A stretch of DNA of 57,156 bases, from the NCBI RefSeq assembly GCF_018524365.1, contig NZ_JAEKFT010000029.1, positions 1 to 57,156 on the forward strand. The letters run 5' to 3'. Positions 38,066 to 47,550 of this stretch are shown piece by piece. The DNA comes from Denitromonas iodatirespirans. GTDB taxonomy: Bacteria > Pseudomonadota > Gammaproteobacteria > Burkholderiales > Rhodocyclaceae. The notes below the pieces were generated by a model. The model did not search any database, was not told where the DNA came from, and worked only from the letters and a program-made list of their open reading frames with translations. The position numbers and the translations under genes are program-made. How positions within the stretch are numbered: position 1 is the stretch's first letter; every line of letters begins with the position of its first letter.

Positions 38066-38694
38066 GCGAAGAAGCGCCCGGCCAGCGTGGCGGTGATGGT
38101 CGCGGCGATGTCGGCCGGCGTGCGGCTGGCATCGATCACGCAGAAGCGCCCCGGCATCGCCGCGGCGCGCTCCAGATAGGCATCGCGGACACGCAAGAAG
38201 AAGTCCTGCTGCTCGCGCTCGAAGCGGTCCGGTGCGGCGCCGGTGCCGGCCACGCGGGCGGCGGCGATGGCCGGGTCGAGATCGAAGAGAAAGGTCAGGT
38301 CGGGCTGGAAGCCCGGGTGCACCCAGGCTTCGAGCGCGGCGAATTTGACTGCGTCGAGTCCGCGGCCGCCGACTTGGTAGGCATAGGTCGCGTCGCTGAA
38401 GCGGTCCGACACTACCCAGCGTCCGGCCGCCATGGCCGGTGCGATGCGCTGTGCCAGATGCTCGCGCCGGGCGGCGAACATCAGCAGCGCCTCGGTCTCG
38501 ATATCCATGGCCTCATGCAGCAGCAGTGCGCGCAGTTGCTCGCCCAGCGGCGTACCGCCAGGTTCGCGTGTCTGCTCCAGGCCGATGTCGCGTGCTTGGA
38601 GCCAGGCGCAGGCCGCGGCGATCTGGCTGCTCTTGCCCGCGCCGTCGATGCCTTCGAAGGTGATGAATCGCGCGGGGGTGCGCGTCGCGCTCAT
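38062..38694 (-). CDS. tmk: Thymidylate kinase
   Basis: A 210-residue kinase that phosphorylates dTMP to dTDP. The P-loop is [12 protein letters not shown], the DRx motif is [19 protein letters not shown], and [14 protein letters not shown] is the conserved substrate-binding loop. I start at ATG 38694, which overlaps the mltG stop by 4 bases; the longer in-frame extension lies within mltG. It overlaps holB at its end. The order mltG-tmk-holB is conserved in gamma- and betaproteobacteria. Confidence 0.96.
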   Translation of the reverse strand: MSATRTPARFITFEGIDGAGKSSQIAAACAWLQARDIGLEQTREPGGTPLGEQLRALLLHEAMDIETEALLMFAARREHLAQRIAPAMAAGRWVVSDRFSDATYAYQVGGRGLDAVKFAALEAWVHPGFQPDLTFLFDLDPAIAAARVAGTGAAPDRFEREQQDFFLRVRDAYLERAAAMPGRFCVIDASRTPADIAATITATLAGRFFA

Positions 38695-39704
38695 GATCCC
38701 TTGCCTTTTTGCTGCAGTTGGAACTGGCGCACCGCTCGGTTGTGTTCGTTCAGATTGCGCGAGAACTGGGAGCTGCCGTCGCCCCGGGCGACGAAATAGT
38801 AGAACTCCGAGTGCGCCGGATTGAGCACCGCTTCGATGGCCGCCTCGCCGGGCATGGCGATCGGCGTCGGCGGCAAGCCCGGGCGGGTGTAGGTGTTGTA
38901 GGGCGAATCGCGCTCGAGATCGCGGCGGCGCAGATTGCCGTCGAAGGTGTGGCCGATGCCGTAGATTACGGTCGGGTCGGTCTGCAGCAGCATGCCGATA
39001 CGCAGGCGGTTGATGAACACCGAGGCAATCAGGGGGCGGTCGTCGCCCTTGCCGGTTTCCTTCTCGACGATCGAGGCCAGAATCAGCGCCTGGTAGGGCG
39101 AATCGAACGGCAAGCCCTCGGCGCGCTTGGCCCACAGATCGTTCAGCCGCGACTGCATCTGGCCGTAGGCGCGACGCAGCACGTCGAGGTCCGAGGTGCC
39201 CCGCTCGAAGTGGTAAGTATCGGGAAAGAACAGGCCCTCGGCGTTTGTCTCGGCGGCGCCGATCTGACGCAACAGCGTGTCTTCGTCCATGTCGCGGCTG
39301 TCGTGTTGCAGATCGGGATGCGCGTCGAGCGCCGCGCGCATCTGGCGGAAGGTCCAGCCTTCGATCAGCGCCAGGCTTTGCAGCACCACGTCGCCGCGCA
39401 CCAGCTTCTCGACGATCTGGCGCGGCGACACACCGTTTTCGAAGACATAGCTGCCCGCCTTGATGCGATGCGCATGCCCGCCCAGGCGCGCGAACCAGTA
39501 GAGCGTGGCCGGGCTCACCGACACGCCGCCCTCGGCCACCGCGCGGGCCGCCTGGCGCATGCTCGCGCCGCGCGGCACCTGCACTTCGACACGCTCGCCG
39601 ACCACGCTCAAGGGCTGGTCGATGTACCACACCAGCGACATCGCGGCGGCAGCGATGACCAGCACCGGCAAGATCAGGGCCAACAGGATCAGGCGTTTTT
39701 TCAT
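38691..39704 (-). CDS. mltG: Endolytic peptidoglycan transglycosylase
   Basis: A 337-residue single-pass membrane enzyme. It has a basic start ([18 protein letters not shown]...) with the membrane helix, a LysM-like subdomain, and the YceG/MltG catalytic domain with [15 protein letters not shown], where the Glu is catalytic, and [11 protein letters not shown]. It cuts nascent glycan strands, ending their growth. I start at ATG 39704 behind the divergent ygfZ region, as the longer in-frame start adds non-membrane residues. It leads the mltG-tmk-holB-pilZ-tatD-ankyrin cluster. Confidence 0.94.
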   Translation of the reverse strand: MKKRLILLALILPVLVIAAAAMSLVWYIDQPLSVVGERVEVQVPRGASMRQAARAVAEGGVSVSPATLYWFARLGGHAHRIKAGSYVFENGVSPRQIVEKLVRGDVVLQSLALIEGWTFRQMRAALDAHPDLQHDSRDMDEDTLLRQIGAAETNAEGLFFPDTYHFERGTSDLDVLRRAYGQMQSRLNDLWAKRAEGLPFDSPYQALILASIVEKETGKGDDRPLIASVFINRLRIGMLLQTDPTVIYGIGHTFDGNLRRRDLERDSPYNTYTRPGLPPTPIAMPGEAAIEAVLNPAHSEFYYFVARGDGSSQFSRNLNEHNRAVRQFQLQQKGKGS

Positions 39705-39792
39705 CGGCAGCGGCCGGGCGTTGCGGCCCCGGCGGTTCAAGCGCAACAGAAAGGAAAAGCGCGGCGGAAAGATGCCGACGCGCAGAGCGCCC

Positions 39793-39798
39793 TATAAT
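39793..39798 (+). promoter_or_regulatory. Sigma-70-like -10 box (TATAAT) for ygfZ
   Basis: A perfect TATAAT consensus lies 38 bases before the ygfZ ATG. A -35 hexamer about 17 bases upstream is weak. The box is the best -10 element in the window. Confidence 0.6.
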
Positions 39799-39836
39799 AT
39801 CGCATTCATTCCGGCACCGAGCGCATACAGACCATC

Positions 39837-40883
39837 ATGGACCTCTGGACACAACTTCTCGCATCCTCCGATCTGCACCTCGAAGGCGACGCCGTGTGCC
39901 GAGCCAAACCCGCTGTCGACATCGTGCGCGCACGCGATGGCGACATCATGGTGCCGATGGTCCATCTGGGGCTGATCGACGCGGTCGGCGACGATGCCGC
40001 CGCCTTCCTGCACAGCCTGTTTTCCAACGACGTCAAGAAACTCGCCCGCGACGCGGCCCAGTGGACCAGCTTCAACAGCCCCAAGGGGCGCATGCTGGCG
40101 AGCATGCTGCTGTGGCACGGCGAGGCCGGCTACCGCCTGGCGCTGTCCGCCGATCTGCACCCCGCGCTGCTCAAGAAGCTGTCGATGTATGTGCTGCGCA
40201 GCAAGGTCAAGCTCGCGGACGGTCGCGGCGGTCGCGCGCTGCTCGGCCTCAGCAGCGCCACCTTGTCGGAGCGTCTCGGCGGCGCCAAGCTGCCGGTGCC
40301 GGCGGCGCCGATGCGCACCGTCAGCCGCGAGGGCATCACGGTGATTCGCCTCGACGCCCGGCGCGCACTCATCGACGCCCCGGCCGAGCGCATGGCCGAC
40401 ATCTGGACCGCGCTCGGCACGCTTGGCGTGGCGCCCGCCACGACCCTGGCCTGGCAATGGCTGGACGTGCAGGCCGGCATCCCGATGGTAACCGAGCAGA
40501 CGCAGGACGACTTTGTCGCCCAGATGCTCAACTATGAATTGATCGGCGGGGTGAACTTCCAGAAGGGCTGCTATCCCGGCCAGGAGATCGTCGCGCGCAC
40601 CCAGTATCTGGGCAAGCTCAAGAAGCGCATGTACCGCCTGACCGCCCCGGCCAGCGCCGCGCCGCACACCGGCGACGAGCTGTACGCCCCGGCCTTCGAC
40701 AGCCAGTCGGTGGGCAAGCTGGTCACCGTCGTGCCGTCGCCCAATGGCGGTTTCGAAGCCTTGGCGGTGTTGCAGATGCAGGCCGCCGAGGCCGGCGAGA
40801 TCCATCTTGGCGCGACCGACGGCCCCAAGCTGCGGCTCGCCACCCTGCCCTACACGCTCGAGCCCGTGCAACGGGGCGCATGA
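39837..40883 (+). CDS. ygfZ: Folate-binding Fe-S repair protein YgfZ (GcvT-like)
   Basis: A 348-residue GcvT-fold protein. It carries the diagnostic KGCYPGQEIVARTQYLGK motif (about residues 241-258), whose Cys is essential in YgfZ/IBA57. It uses tetrahydrofolate and supports Fe-S cluster enzymes such as MiaB. The N-terminus is FLHSLFSNDVKKLARDAAQW. ATG 39837 follows a TATAAT promoter. It overlaps the DUF4936 gene by 4 bases at its end, and the two plus the NRDE gene appear to be one operon. Confidence 0.92.
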   Translation: MDLWTQLLASSDLHLEGDAVCRAKPAVDIVRARDGDIMVPMVHLGLIDAVGDDAAAFLHSLFSNDVKKLARDAAQWTSFNSPKGRMLASMLLWHGEAGYRLALSADLHPALLKKLSMYVLRSKVKLADGRGGRALLGLSSATLSERLGGAKLPVPAAPMRTVSREGITVIRLDARRALIDAPAERMADIWTALGTLGVAPATTLAWQWLDVQAGIPMVTEQTQDDFVAQMLNYELIGGVNFQKGCYPGQEIVARTQYLGKLKKRMYRLTAPASAAPHTGDELYAPAFDSQSVGKLVTVVPSPNGGFEALAVLQMQAAEAGEIHLGATDGPKLRLATLPYTLEPVQRGA

Positions 40884-41203
40884 GCACGCCGGCACGGCTG
40901 CCCGAAGGACGCATGTCTGCTCGAGTGAGCGACCTCTATGTCTACTACCGGGTCGATCCGGCCCGCACGGATGACGCCCGGCGTGCCGCGCAGCGTGTGC
41001 TCGACGCGGTGGCCGAGGCCACCGGCGTGAGCGGCAGCCTGCATCGGCGCGCCGACGATCCATTGACCTGGATGGAGGTGTATCGGGCGGTGCCTGACGC
41101 CGATCGCTTCCTGCCCGCGCTGGCGCATGCCGCGCATGCGGCCGATATCGACGCGCATCTCGACGGTGCGCGGCATGTGGAGCATTTCGTCCCGTGTGCC
41201 TGA
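40880..41203 (+). CDS. DUF4936-family protein
   Basis: A 107-residue soluble protein. The core reads DLYVYYRVDPARTDDARRAAQ, then SLHRRADDPLTWMEVYRAV, a small alpha/beta protein of the sort called DUF4936 in Rhodocyclales. No catalytic motif is seen. ATG 40880 gives a 4-base overlap with ygfZ. A later ATG (40913) is also possible and starts closer to the conserved part. The end overlaps the NRDE gene start by 10 bases. Role unknown; co-expression with ygfZ is inferred. Confidence 0.72.
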   Translation: MSTPARLPEGRMSARVSDLYVYYRVDPARTDDARRAAQRVLDAVAEATGVSGSLHRRADDPLTWMEVYRAVPDADRFLPALAHAAHAADIDAHLDGARHVEHFVPCA

Positions 41204-41955
41204 TCGCCGTGGCCTGGCGCCAGCACCCCGACTACCCGCTGATCGTCATCGCCAACCGCGACGAGTTCTTCGAGCGCCCCACGGCGCCGGCCGCCTGGTG
41301 GCCCGAGATGCCCGATTTCCTCGCCGGGCGCGACCTGCGCGGCGGGGGCACGTGGCTCGGTGTCGGGCGCGACGGCCGCTTTGCCGCACTGACCAACTTC
41401 CGCGATCCGACCCGCTTGCGTGACGACGCACGCAGCCGCGGCGATCTGGTGGTGCGCGCCGCGACCGGCGACCTCCCGGCCCAGGCGATCGGGCAACAGA
41501 TCGCCGCCGAGCGTGCCCACTACAACCCGTTCAATCTGCTGGTCTGCGACGGCGAGGCACTGGTCGTGGTCGAGAGCATGACCGGCCGCTGCAGCACGCT
41601 CGAACCGGGCATCCACACCCTCTCCAACCACCTGCTCGACACCCCGTGGCCAAAGGCACGGGTCGCGCGGCGCGGCCTCGAGACGGCGACCGGGGGCACC
41701 CCCGATGTCGACGCATTGATCGATCTGCTGCACAACGACCGGCCGGCTGCGGACGCCGAGTTGCCCGCGACCGGCGTGCCGCTGGCCCTGGAACGCATGC
41801 TGTCGAGCTGCTTCATTCGCGCGCCGGGCTACGGCACCCGCTGCACCACCGTCGTGCTGCGTTCGGCGGACGGCCAGGTGCGCTTCGTCGAGGCGCGCTG
41901 GAATAGCGAAGGCCAGCCCGACGGGCGCACCGACGAATCGTTTACGGTGCGCTGA
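41194..41955 (+). CDS. NRDE (TANGO2)-family protein
   Basis: A 253-residue protein starting at GTG 41194 as MCLIAVAWRQHPDYPLIVIANRDE, with the family-defining Asn-Arg-Asp-Glu motif at residues 21-24. After Met removal, the N-terminal Cys would match an Ntn-hydrolase-like nucleophile. GGGTWLGVGRDGRFAALTNFRDP is another hallmark. TANGO2 proteins are linked to haem and lipid handling in eukaryotes, and bacterial roles are unclear. It overlaps the upstream DUF4936 gene, and its 3' end overlaps the convergent GNAT gene by 14 bases. Confidence 0.9.
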   Translation: MCLIAVAWRQHPDYPLIVIANRDEFFERPTAPAAWWPEMPDFLAGRDLRGGGTWLGVGRDGRFAALTNFRDPTRLRDDARSRGDLVVRAATGDLPAQAIGQQIAAERAHYNPFNLLVCDGEALVVVESMTGRCSTLEPGIHTLSNHLLDTPWPKARVARRGLETATGGTPDVDALIDLLHNDRPAADAELPATGVPLALERMLSSCFIRAPGYGTRCTTVVLRSADGQVRFVEARWNSEGQPDGRTDESFTVR

Positions 41956-42373
41956 CCTCCAGCCGCCGCTGCATGGCCTGATGCGGCAAACCGGCTTCCT
42001 GATAGACCGCGCCGACCTCGACGAAACCATGCCGACGGTAGAAGGCGCAGGCGTGGGTCTGCGCGTTGAGGCACACCTCGGTCAAGCCGCGCCGCCGGGC
42101 TTCGTCGATCAGCGCGAGCAACACCCGGCTGCCCAGCCCGGCACCCCGATGCGCGGCAGCCACCGCCATCCGGCCGATGTGCCCGTCCGGCAGCAAGCGC
42201 CCGGTGGCGATGACCGCACCGCTGGCGTCGGTGATCGCCGCATGGCGCGAGCGCGCATCGAAGGCGTCGTGCTCGATCTCGGCCGGCACGCCCTGCTCCA
42301 CCACGAACACCGCCACGCGCAACGGCATTACCCGTGGCTGCGCGGCCGGCCAGTCGAGAATCTCCACGTTCAT
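41942..42373 (-). CDS. GNAT-family N-acetyltransferase
   Basis: A 143-residue GNAT-fold protein. RMAVAAAHRGAGLGSRVL is the pyrophosphate-binding motif A (Q/RxxGxG/A), and HACAFYRRHGFVEVG is the acetyl-CoA-contacting motif B region. It looks similar to ElaA-like acetyltransferases by its opening (RVAVFVVEQGVPAEIEHDAFD). The acceptor is unknown. ATG 42373 overlaps the L,D-transpeptidase stop by 4 bases. Its 3' end overlaps the convergent NRDE gene by 14 bases. Confidence 0.86.
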   Translation of the reverse strand: MNVEILDWPAAQPRVMPLRVAVFVVEQGVPAEIEHDAFDARSRHAAITDASGAVIATGRLLPDGHIGRMAVAAAHRGAGLGSRVLLALIDEARRRGLTEVCLNAQTHACAFYRRHGFVEVGAVYQEAGLPHQAMQRRLEVSAP

Positions 42374-42846
42374 CGGATCTCCACCTCGGTGTCGGTGTCG
42401 ACCAGCTCGAACAGCTCGACCACATCCCGGTTGGCCATGCGCACGCAGCCGTGCGAACGCGGCACGCCCATCGGTTCGGTGTCCGGCGTGCCGTGGATGT
42501 AGATGTAGCGCTGCATGCTGTCGACCTTGCCCAACCGGTTGCGGCCCGGCTCCAGGCCCGACAGCCACAGGATGCGGCTGAGAATCCAGTCGCGCGACGG
42601 ATGGGCGGCGCCGAGTGCCTCGCTCCACACCTCACCGGTCGGCCGCCGCCCGACGAATACCGCGCGGATCGGCTGGCCGCCGCCGATGCGTGCGCGAATC
42701 CGGTGACGACCGCGCGGCGTACAGCCCGAATCCCGACATTCGCCCGGACCGTTGGTCGCGGTCGATACCCGGTAGCGGCGCAGTACCGTGCCATCGGCGT
42801 CCATCAAGCGCATCTCCTGCGTGGCCAGATCGATCAGCAGCTTCAT
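42370..42846 (-). CDS. L,D-transpeptidase (YkuD) family protein without signal peptide
   Basis: A 158-residue YkuD-domain protein. The catalytic motif is VPRSHGCVRMANRDVVEL, with the Cys nucleophile and the paired His of YIHGTPDTEPMG. Such enzymes cross-link peptidoglycan or attach Braun's lipoprotein. This one begins directly in the domain (MKLLIDLATQEMRLM), with no signal peptide or membrane helix, as in a subset of short relatives. ATG 42846 lies 1 base after the tadA stop, and its end overlaps the GNAT gene. How a cytoplasmic-looking enzyme reaches its substrate is open. Confidence 0.88.
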   Translation of the reverse strand: MKLLIDLATQEMRLMDADGTVLRRYRVSTATNGPGECRDSGCTPRGRHRIRARIGGGQPIRAVFVGRRPTGEVWSEALGAAHPSRDWILSRILWLSGLEPGRNRLGKVDSMQRYIYIHGTPDTEPMGVPRSHGCVRMANRDVVELFELVDTDTEVEIR

Positions 42847-42847
42847 G

Positions 42848-43342
<495 letters not shown>

Positions 43343-43429
43343 TCATTCTACTCATAGCCGGCTCTGCGCTTGCAGGCGCACAACGGCTAAACTGGGGCAC
43401 TCCGTTTCCAGCGATCGGGTATCGAGGCA

Positions 43430-46300
43430 TTGAAGACGTCCGTTTCTTCCTATCCAGTCATAGCGCTTGGCCTCGCCTGGGGCCTGTGGCTGATCGCCCA
43501 GTTCGTCGCCCCCGGCACCATGGCATGGGCGCTGGTGCCTGCGCTGGCCTCCGTCTGGGCGGTACGCGCGGCCAGACGCCAAGCGCCGACAGTCGACACC
43601 CCGGCCCCGCCCGACCACACCGACGCCCCGACGGACAACAAACGCCCGCCCTCGCCCGACACCCTGGCCCGGGATGTCGAGGAGGCCCTCGCCTGCCGCG
43701 GGCACATCCTCTACCGCCTCGACCTGAAGCGACAGGCCTACGACTACATCTCGCCCGTCATCGGAAACCTGATCGGCCATGCGCCGAGCAGCCTCATCGA
43801 AGATGGCGGATGGGTTCATCTGCGTTCGCGCATTCCGCCGGGCGACACCGAACTGATCCGCGAACGTACCCGCCAGGCCCTTGAAGCCAGCCCGGCCGGC
43901 CCCTGCGACATCGAACTGGAGTACCGCATCCAGGACGCGCGCGGGCAGATGCGATGGCTGCGCGACTCGGTGCGCCTGATGCGCGACGACGCCGGGCGCG
44001 TTTGCCATACCACCGGCGCGGCCATCGAGATCACCGAAACCAAGGCCGCCGAGGAGCGCCTGCGGGTGACCTTGCGGGCCATCGGCGACGCAGTGATGGC
44101 CACCGACACCGCCGGCCGCATCACCTTGTTCAACCCTGGCGCCGCCACCCTGACCGGCTGGCAGGAAGACGAAGCGCTCGGCCGGCCGATCGACGAGGTG
44201 CTGGTCTTTGCCCCCAATGCCGACAAGCACCCCGTGGCCCTGCCGATCGACGCCGTCCTGAAAACCGGAACGGCCATGCGCAGCCCCGAGGCGATGATCC
44301 TGATCGATCGCCACGGCCAGCGCATTCCGGTGCTCGACAGCACCGCACCGATCCAGATGGCCGGCGACCCGGCGCCGCTCGGCGCGGTCATCGTGCTGCA
44401 TGACGAGCGCGCCAGCAGCGAATCGCTGCGACGCCTCAACGAGAGCGAAGCGCGCTACCGGACGCTGGTCGAAAGCTCGCCGGTGGGCATCTTCCACTTC
44501 GACCGCAAACAGCACATCACCTTCGTCAACACCCGCTTCTCCGACATTCTGGAGCGCCCGCACGAGCAACTCGTCGGCCTGGACCTGCACACCCTCGCCG
44601 ACGCGGCCGTGCTGCCGGCCGTGCGTGCCGCGCTCGAAGGGCATCAGGGTCGCTACGAAGGGCCCTACCACGACCCCCAGTCGGGTCGGGAAATCCGCTT
44701 CTCGATCCGTACCGCCCCGGTGTTCGACGCGGCCGGCGAAGTGGTCGGTGGGGTCGGCATCGTCGAGGACAACACCGCCAAATACGATGCGGAGCGCAAG
44801 CTGCGCGAGAGCGAGACGCGCTACGCGCTGGCCATGCGCGGCACCAACGAGGGGCTGTGGGACTGGAACCCGCTGACCATGGAGCTGTTCCTCTCCTCGC
44901 GCCTGATGGCCTTGCTGGGCGAGGCGGCCGAATCGCTGCGCACCACCAGCGACGCCTGGCTGGCACGCATGCACCCGGACGACCGCGACGTCTATTACCT
45001 GCGCATGGTCGCCCATCTCAAGGGCGAGACCCAGCACTTCGAGCTTGAATTCCGCATGGCCACGCATGACGGCAGCTACCGCTGGTTCCGCTCGCGCGGC
45101 ATTGCGCAGCGTGACGAAAGCGGCAACGCCTATCGCATGGTCGGCTCGATGGGCGACATCACCGCCCGCAAGCGCGCCGAAATGCAGCTGACCAACGAGC
45201 TGGCCTTCTCCCGCACGCTGGTCGACAGCCTGCCGGTCGGCCTGTGCGTGGCCCGGCGCGACGGCAGCCTGACCCTGCTCAACCCCTACTTCAGCCGGCT
45301 CACCGGACACACTGCCGACGACCTCGACCGCCTCTCGGTTGCCGATCTGATCATCGCCGAAGACCGCCCGGTGATCCTCCAGCGCCTGGAGCGCGCCTTC
45401 GACGAAGGGGCCGCGTGGGCCGAAACCCAGGTCGAAGCGCGCGACGGACGGCGCCTGCCGGTCAGCTTTCTGGCGCGCCGGGTCACGCTGCACGACATCG
45501 ACCAACTCCTGTGCATCGCCACCGACATCTCCGAGCGCAAGAATGCCGAGCTGCAAATGCGCAACCTCAACCGCGAGCTGGAGATCCGCGTTACCGACCG
45601 CACCGCCCAACTCGCCGCCGCCGTCAAGGAACTCGAAACCTTCAGCTACTCGGTGTCGCACGACCTGCGCTCTCCGCTGCGCGCCATCGACGGCTATGCC
45701 CGAATCATTCGCGACGACTATCACGAGGCCTTCACCCCGGAGGCGCACAAGCTGTTCGAGCGCATGCTGGCGGCCGTCTCGCGCATGAGCGAGCTGATCG
45801 ACGACCTGCTGGAGTTGTCGCGCGTATCGCGGCGCCCGCTCAACCGCAAGTCGATCGACCTCAGCCACATGGCCGGACAGGTCGTCGGCGCATTGGCGCA
45901 GAACCAGCCTCAGCGCCAGGTCGAGGTGCATATCGCCCCCGACATGACCGTTTTTGCCGACGCCAAGCTCTTGCAGATCGCGGTCGAGAACCTGCTCGGC
46001 AACGCGTGGAAATTCACCGCCAAGCGCCCCCAGGCCGAGATCCGCTTCTTCACCGCCAAAGCCGGTCCCGAGACCGTGTTCTGCGTCGAGGACAATGGCG
46101 CCGGCTTCGACATGCGCTATGCCGACAAGCTCTTCGGCCCCTTCCAGCGCCTGCATACCGACCGCGACTTCGAAGGCACCGGTATCGGCCTGGCCACGGT
46201 GTCGCGCATCATCCAGCGCCATGGCGGCCGGGTATGGGCCGAAGGCGAAATTGATCGCGGTGCGCGCTTTTACTTCACGCTGGGCAGCATCGACAAGTAA
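43430..46300 (+). CDS. Multi-PAS sensor histidine kinase (orphan)
   Basis: A 956-residue kinase with a probable TTG start (KTSVSSYPVIALG follows). Two membrane helices at the N-terminus (about 8-25 and 30-48) precede about four or five PAS/PAC units (about 90-650), e.g. NPGAATLTGWQEDEALGRPI and NPYFSRLTGHTADDLDRLS. The HisKA box is SVSHDLRSPLRAIDG with His744 for phosphorylation. The HATPase domain has ENLLGNAWKFT, VEDNGAGFDM and GTGIGLATV. The RSPLRAIDG type resembles bacteriophytochrome kinases, but no chromophore-binding domain is present. No receiver-domain regulator lies next to it. Confidence 0.9.
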   Translation: MKTSVSSYPVIALGLAWGLWLIAQFVAPGTMAWALVPALASVWAVRAARRQAPTVDTPAPPDHTDAPTDNKRPPSPDTLARDVEEALACRGHILYRLDLKRQAYDYISPVIGNLIGHAPSSLIEDGGWVHLRSRIPPGDTELIRERTRQALEASPAGPCDIELEYRIQDARGQMRWLRDSVRLMRDDAGRVCHTTGAAIEITETKAAEERLRVTLRAIGDAVMATDTAGRITLFNPGAATLTGWQEDEALGRPIDEVLVFAPNADKHPVALPIDAVLKTGTAMRSPEAMILIDRHGQRIPVLDSTAPIQMAGDPAPLGAVIVLHDERASSESLRRLNESEARYRTLVESSPVGIFHFDRKQHITFVNTRFSDILERPHEQLVGLDLHTLADAAVLPAVRAALEGHQGRYEGPYHDPQSGREIRFSIRTAPVFDAAGEVVGGVGIVEDNTAKYDAERKLRESETRYALAMRGTNEGLWDWNPLTMELFLSSRLMALLGEAAESLRTTSDAWLARMHPDDRDVYYLRMVAHLKGETQHFELEFRMATHDGSYRWFRSRGIAQRDESGNAYRMVGSMGDITARKRAEMQLTNELAFSRTLVDSLPVGLCVARRDGSLTLLNPYFSRLTGHTADDLDRLSVADLIIAEDRPVILQRLERAFDEGAAWAETQVEARDGRRLPVSFLARRVTLHDIDQLLCIATDISERKNAELQMRNLNRELEIRVTDRTAQLAAAVKELETFSYSVSHDLRSPLRAIDGYARIIRDDYHEAFTPEAHKLFERMLAAVSRMSELIDDLLELSRVSRRPLNRKSIDLSHMAGQVVGALAQNQPQRQVEVHIAPDMTVFADAKLLQIAVENLLGNAWKFTAKRPQAEIRFFTAKAGPETVFCVEDNGAGFDMRYADKLFGPFQRLHTDRDFEGTGIGLATVSRIIQRHGGRVWAEGEIDRGARFYFTLGSIDK

Positions 46301-46312
46301 GCCCGCGCCCGC

Positions 46313-46501
46313 TCAGCGCCGCCCTTTGCGCCACAGGCCGAACAGCACGGTGAGCAAGCCGAACAGCAACTCGTCGGCAAACGGCAGCGGATCGGGCACC
46401 AGCAGGTCGACGATGAAGAGCACGGCGGTCAGCGCGAACACCTGCGGAAACCGCAGGCGCCCGGCCCATTGCAGGATCGCGCCGATCAAGGGCGTTGCCA
46501 T
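46313..46501 (-). CDS. Small DUF6116-like membrane protein
   Basis: A 62-residue protein (MATPLIGAIL...), two hydrophobic helices at about 17-32 and 41-55 separated by PDPLPFADELLF, ending WRKGRR. ATG 46501 has GGAGG 6 bases upstream, the right spacing, whereas the earlier ATG at 46507 has it at zero spacing. It is convergent with the sensor kinase (12-base gap). It seems to match the family called DUF6116, function unknown. Confidence 0.65.
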   Translation of the reverse strand: MATPLIGAILQWAGRLRFPQVFALTAVLFIVDLLVPDPLPFADELLFGLLTVLFGLWRKGRR

Positions 46502-46590
46502 CGCCATCCTCCGAGAGGTTCGCCGACCGGCAAATCGCCCGCGGCATTGCCGTATCGTAACGCGCAGCGGCTTTGCCGGCCGGCGCCCGA

Positions 46591-46890
46591 TCAATCGTCG
46601 TCATCATCATCGTTTCGGTCACGGCGATCGCGCCGGTGCGTCTGGACGGGCATTGGTCGATCACCAAAGGCCGCGCGGAACACCTCCGCCGCCGTGAACG
46701 CGCAGTCAGGATGCTCGGACACCGTATCCAGCATGGCCGTATCCGGTTTGGCCCGGTCGCCGACCTGCGCCTGGATTCGGGCGCGGATCTGCTCGCAGGT
46801 TTCGGTCCGCGGTGTTGCCGCGTGGGCCTGCCCTGCCAGCAAGGCAACGAGTGCAAGCGCGGAGAGCGATTTGAAGCAGGTGGTCGTCAT
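46591..46890 (-). CDS. Small exported protein with acidic tail
   Basis: A 99-residue protein. The signal peptide covers residues 1-24 (MTTTCFKSLSALALVALLAG), with an AHAA cleavage site. The mature part has TCEQIRARIQAQVGD and DCAFTAAEVFRAAFGD, two Cys residues likely to form a disulphide, and an unusual tail of basic residues ending in a run of aspartates. ATG 46890 is preceded by GGAG. The family is unrecognised. It is one of several small exported genes in this accessory end of the window. Confidence 0.65.
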   Translation of the reverse strand: MTTTCFKSLSALALVALLAGQAHAATPRTETCEQIRARIQAQVGDRAKPDTAMLDTVSEHPDCAFTAAEVFRAAFGDRPMPVQTHRRDRRDRNDDDDDD

Positions 46891-47208
46891 GGCGAGCTCC
46901 GGTGTGTGGTCGATGGCTGCACTATGCCGGCGGGGCGCTGAACGACTCCTGAATCTTCCGTTCATCCCGGGTTCATCCGCCCTGCGCCGCCAATCGGCGG
47001 CCACGGGCACGCCATCCACCCTGCGCCCAAGCGCAGGCCCGAGGGGGCGCGCCACGCGAGCATTCCAACGCACCGGGTCATCCGATTGAAAAAATGCTCC
47101 TGCCTATGTGCGCTAGCGCATAGAACGGTGCCGACCGAGGGAGCAAGCTGGGCCAACACGATCAGGAACGCCCATCCGCCAACATGTATGGCCGGGCGAG
47201 GCGTTCTC
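46891..47208. other. Divergent intergenic region upstream of the Anbu operon
   Basis: 318 bases without a convincing gene. It holds the palindrome at 47107-47122 and should contain promoters for both the exported protein (minus) and the Anbu operon (plus). A frame reaching back to 47086 would cover the palindrome and is not used. Confidence 0.5.
47107..47122. promoter_or_regulatory. Palindromic operator candidate upstream of the Anbu operon
   Basis: TGTGCGCTAGCGCATA is a near-perfect inverted repeat of the form TGTGCG-CTAG-CGCATA, centred about 94 bases before ATG 47209. Similar sites precede both Crp/Fnr-type regulator genes and the microprotein/BON pair (50691, 52324, 55883, 55970). Likely target of one of those regulators. 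Confidence 0.5.
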
Positions 47209-47523
47209 ATGCAAATCACCGACAAGGGCGGCATGGACAAGAAGCAGTTCACCATCGAAATGGCAAATGAATTCCATCGGCGCATGGCGTCCATCATCGA
47301 CGCTGTCCAGGCCGGAATCTGGGAGGCCGGGCTGCACGATCTGCTCGGCTACGATTCCGACTACGGTTTTGGCCAGCAGCGCGGCATACAAACCCTGGTC
47401 CTGAAAACGGGCCACCGCTCCGCCTATCTTCGGCTGTACTGGGACGCCATCCTCGGCGAATCCCAAGCCGACCGACAGCTTGTCGACGACGCCGTCAAGC
47501 GCGCCATCAACACCTTGGTCTGA
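47209..47523 (+). CDS. Small protein leading the Anbu operon, unknown family
   Basis: A 104-residue soluble protein, MQITDKGGMDKKQFTIEMAN, with helical character and no signal peptide. I start at ATG 47209 because GAGG precedes it at 7 bases, and because the upstream in-frame extension to 47086 would overrun the operator candidate. Alternatively MDKKQFT may begin at 47233. I do not recognise a family. It precedes the Anbu gene by 27 bases, so co-expression is likely. It could be an adaptor or substrate of the Anbu particle, but this is speculative. Confidence 0.6.
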   Translation: MQITDKGGMDKKQFTIEMANEFHRRMASIIDAVQAGIWEAGLHDLLGYDSDYGFGQQRGIQTLVLKTGHRSAYLRLYWDAILGESQADRQLVDDAVKRAINTLV

Positions 47524-47550
47524 GCGCTCTTCGCGCATCGAGGCACCGTC

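Noticed and set aside
43352-46222. 956-residue minus-strand open frame opposite the histidine kinase
   Set aside because: Antisense shadow. The kinase has HisKA and HATPase motifs in the plus frame.
46591-46640. Repeat of GAC/GAT codons (acidic tail) as a possible tandem repeat element
   Set aside because: It is the Asp-rich C-terminus of a small exported protein, only short.
47086-47208. Longer start for the first gene of the Anbu operon (residues KKCSCLCAL...)
   Set aside because: It would place the palindrome inside the coding region and has no better ribosome binding site than ATG 47209, which has GAGG at 7 bases.
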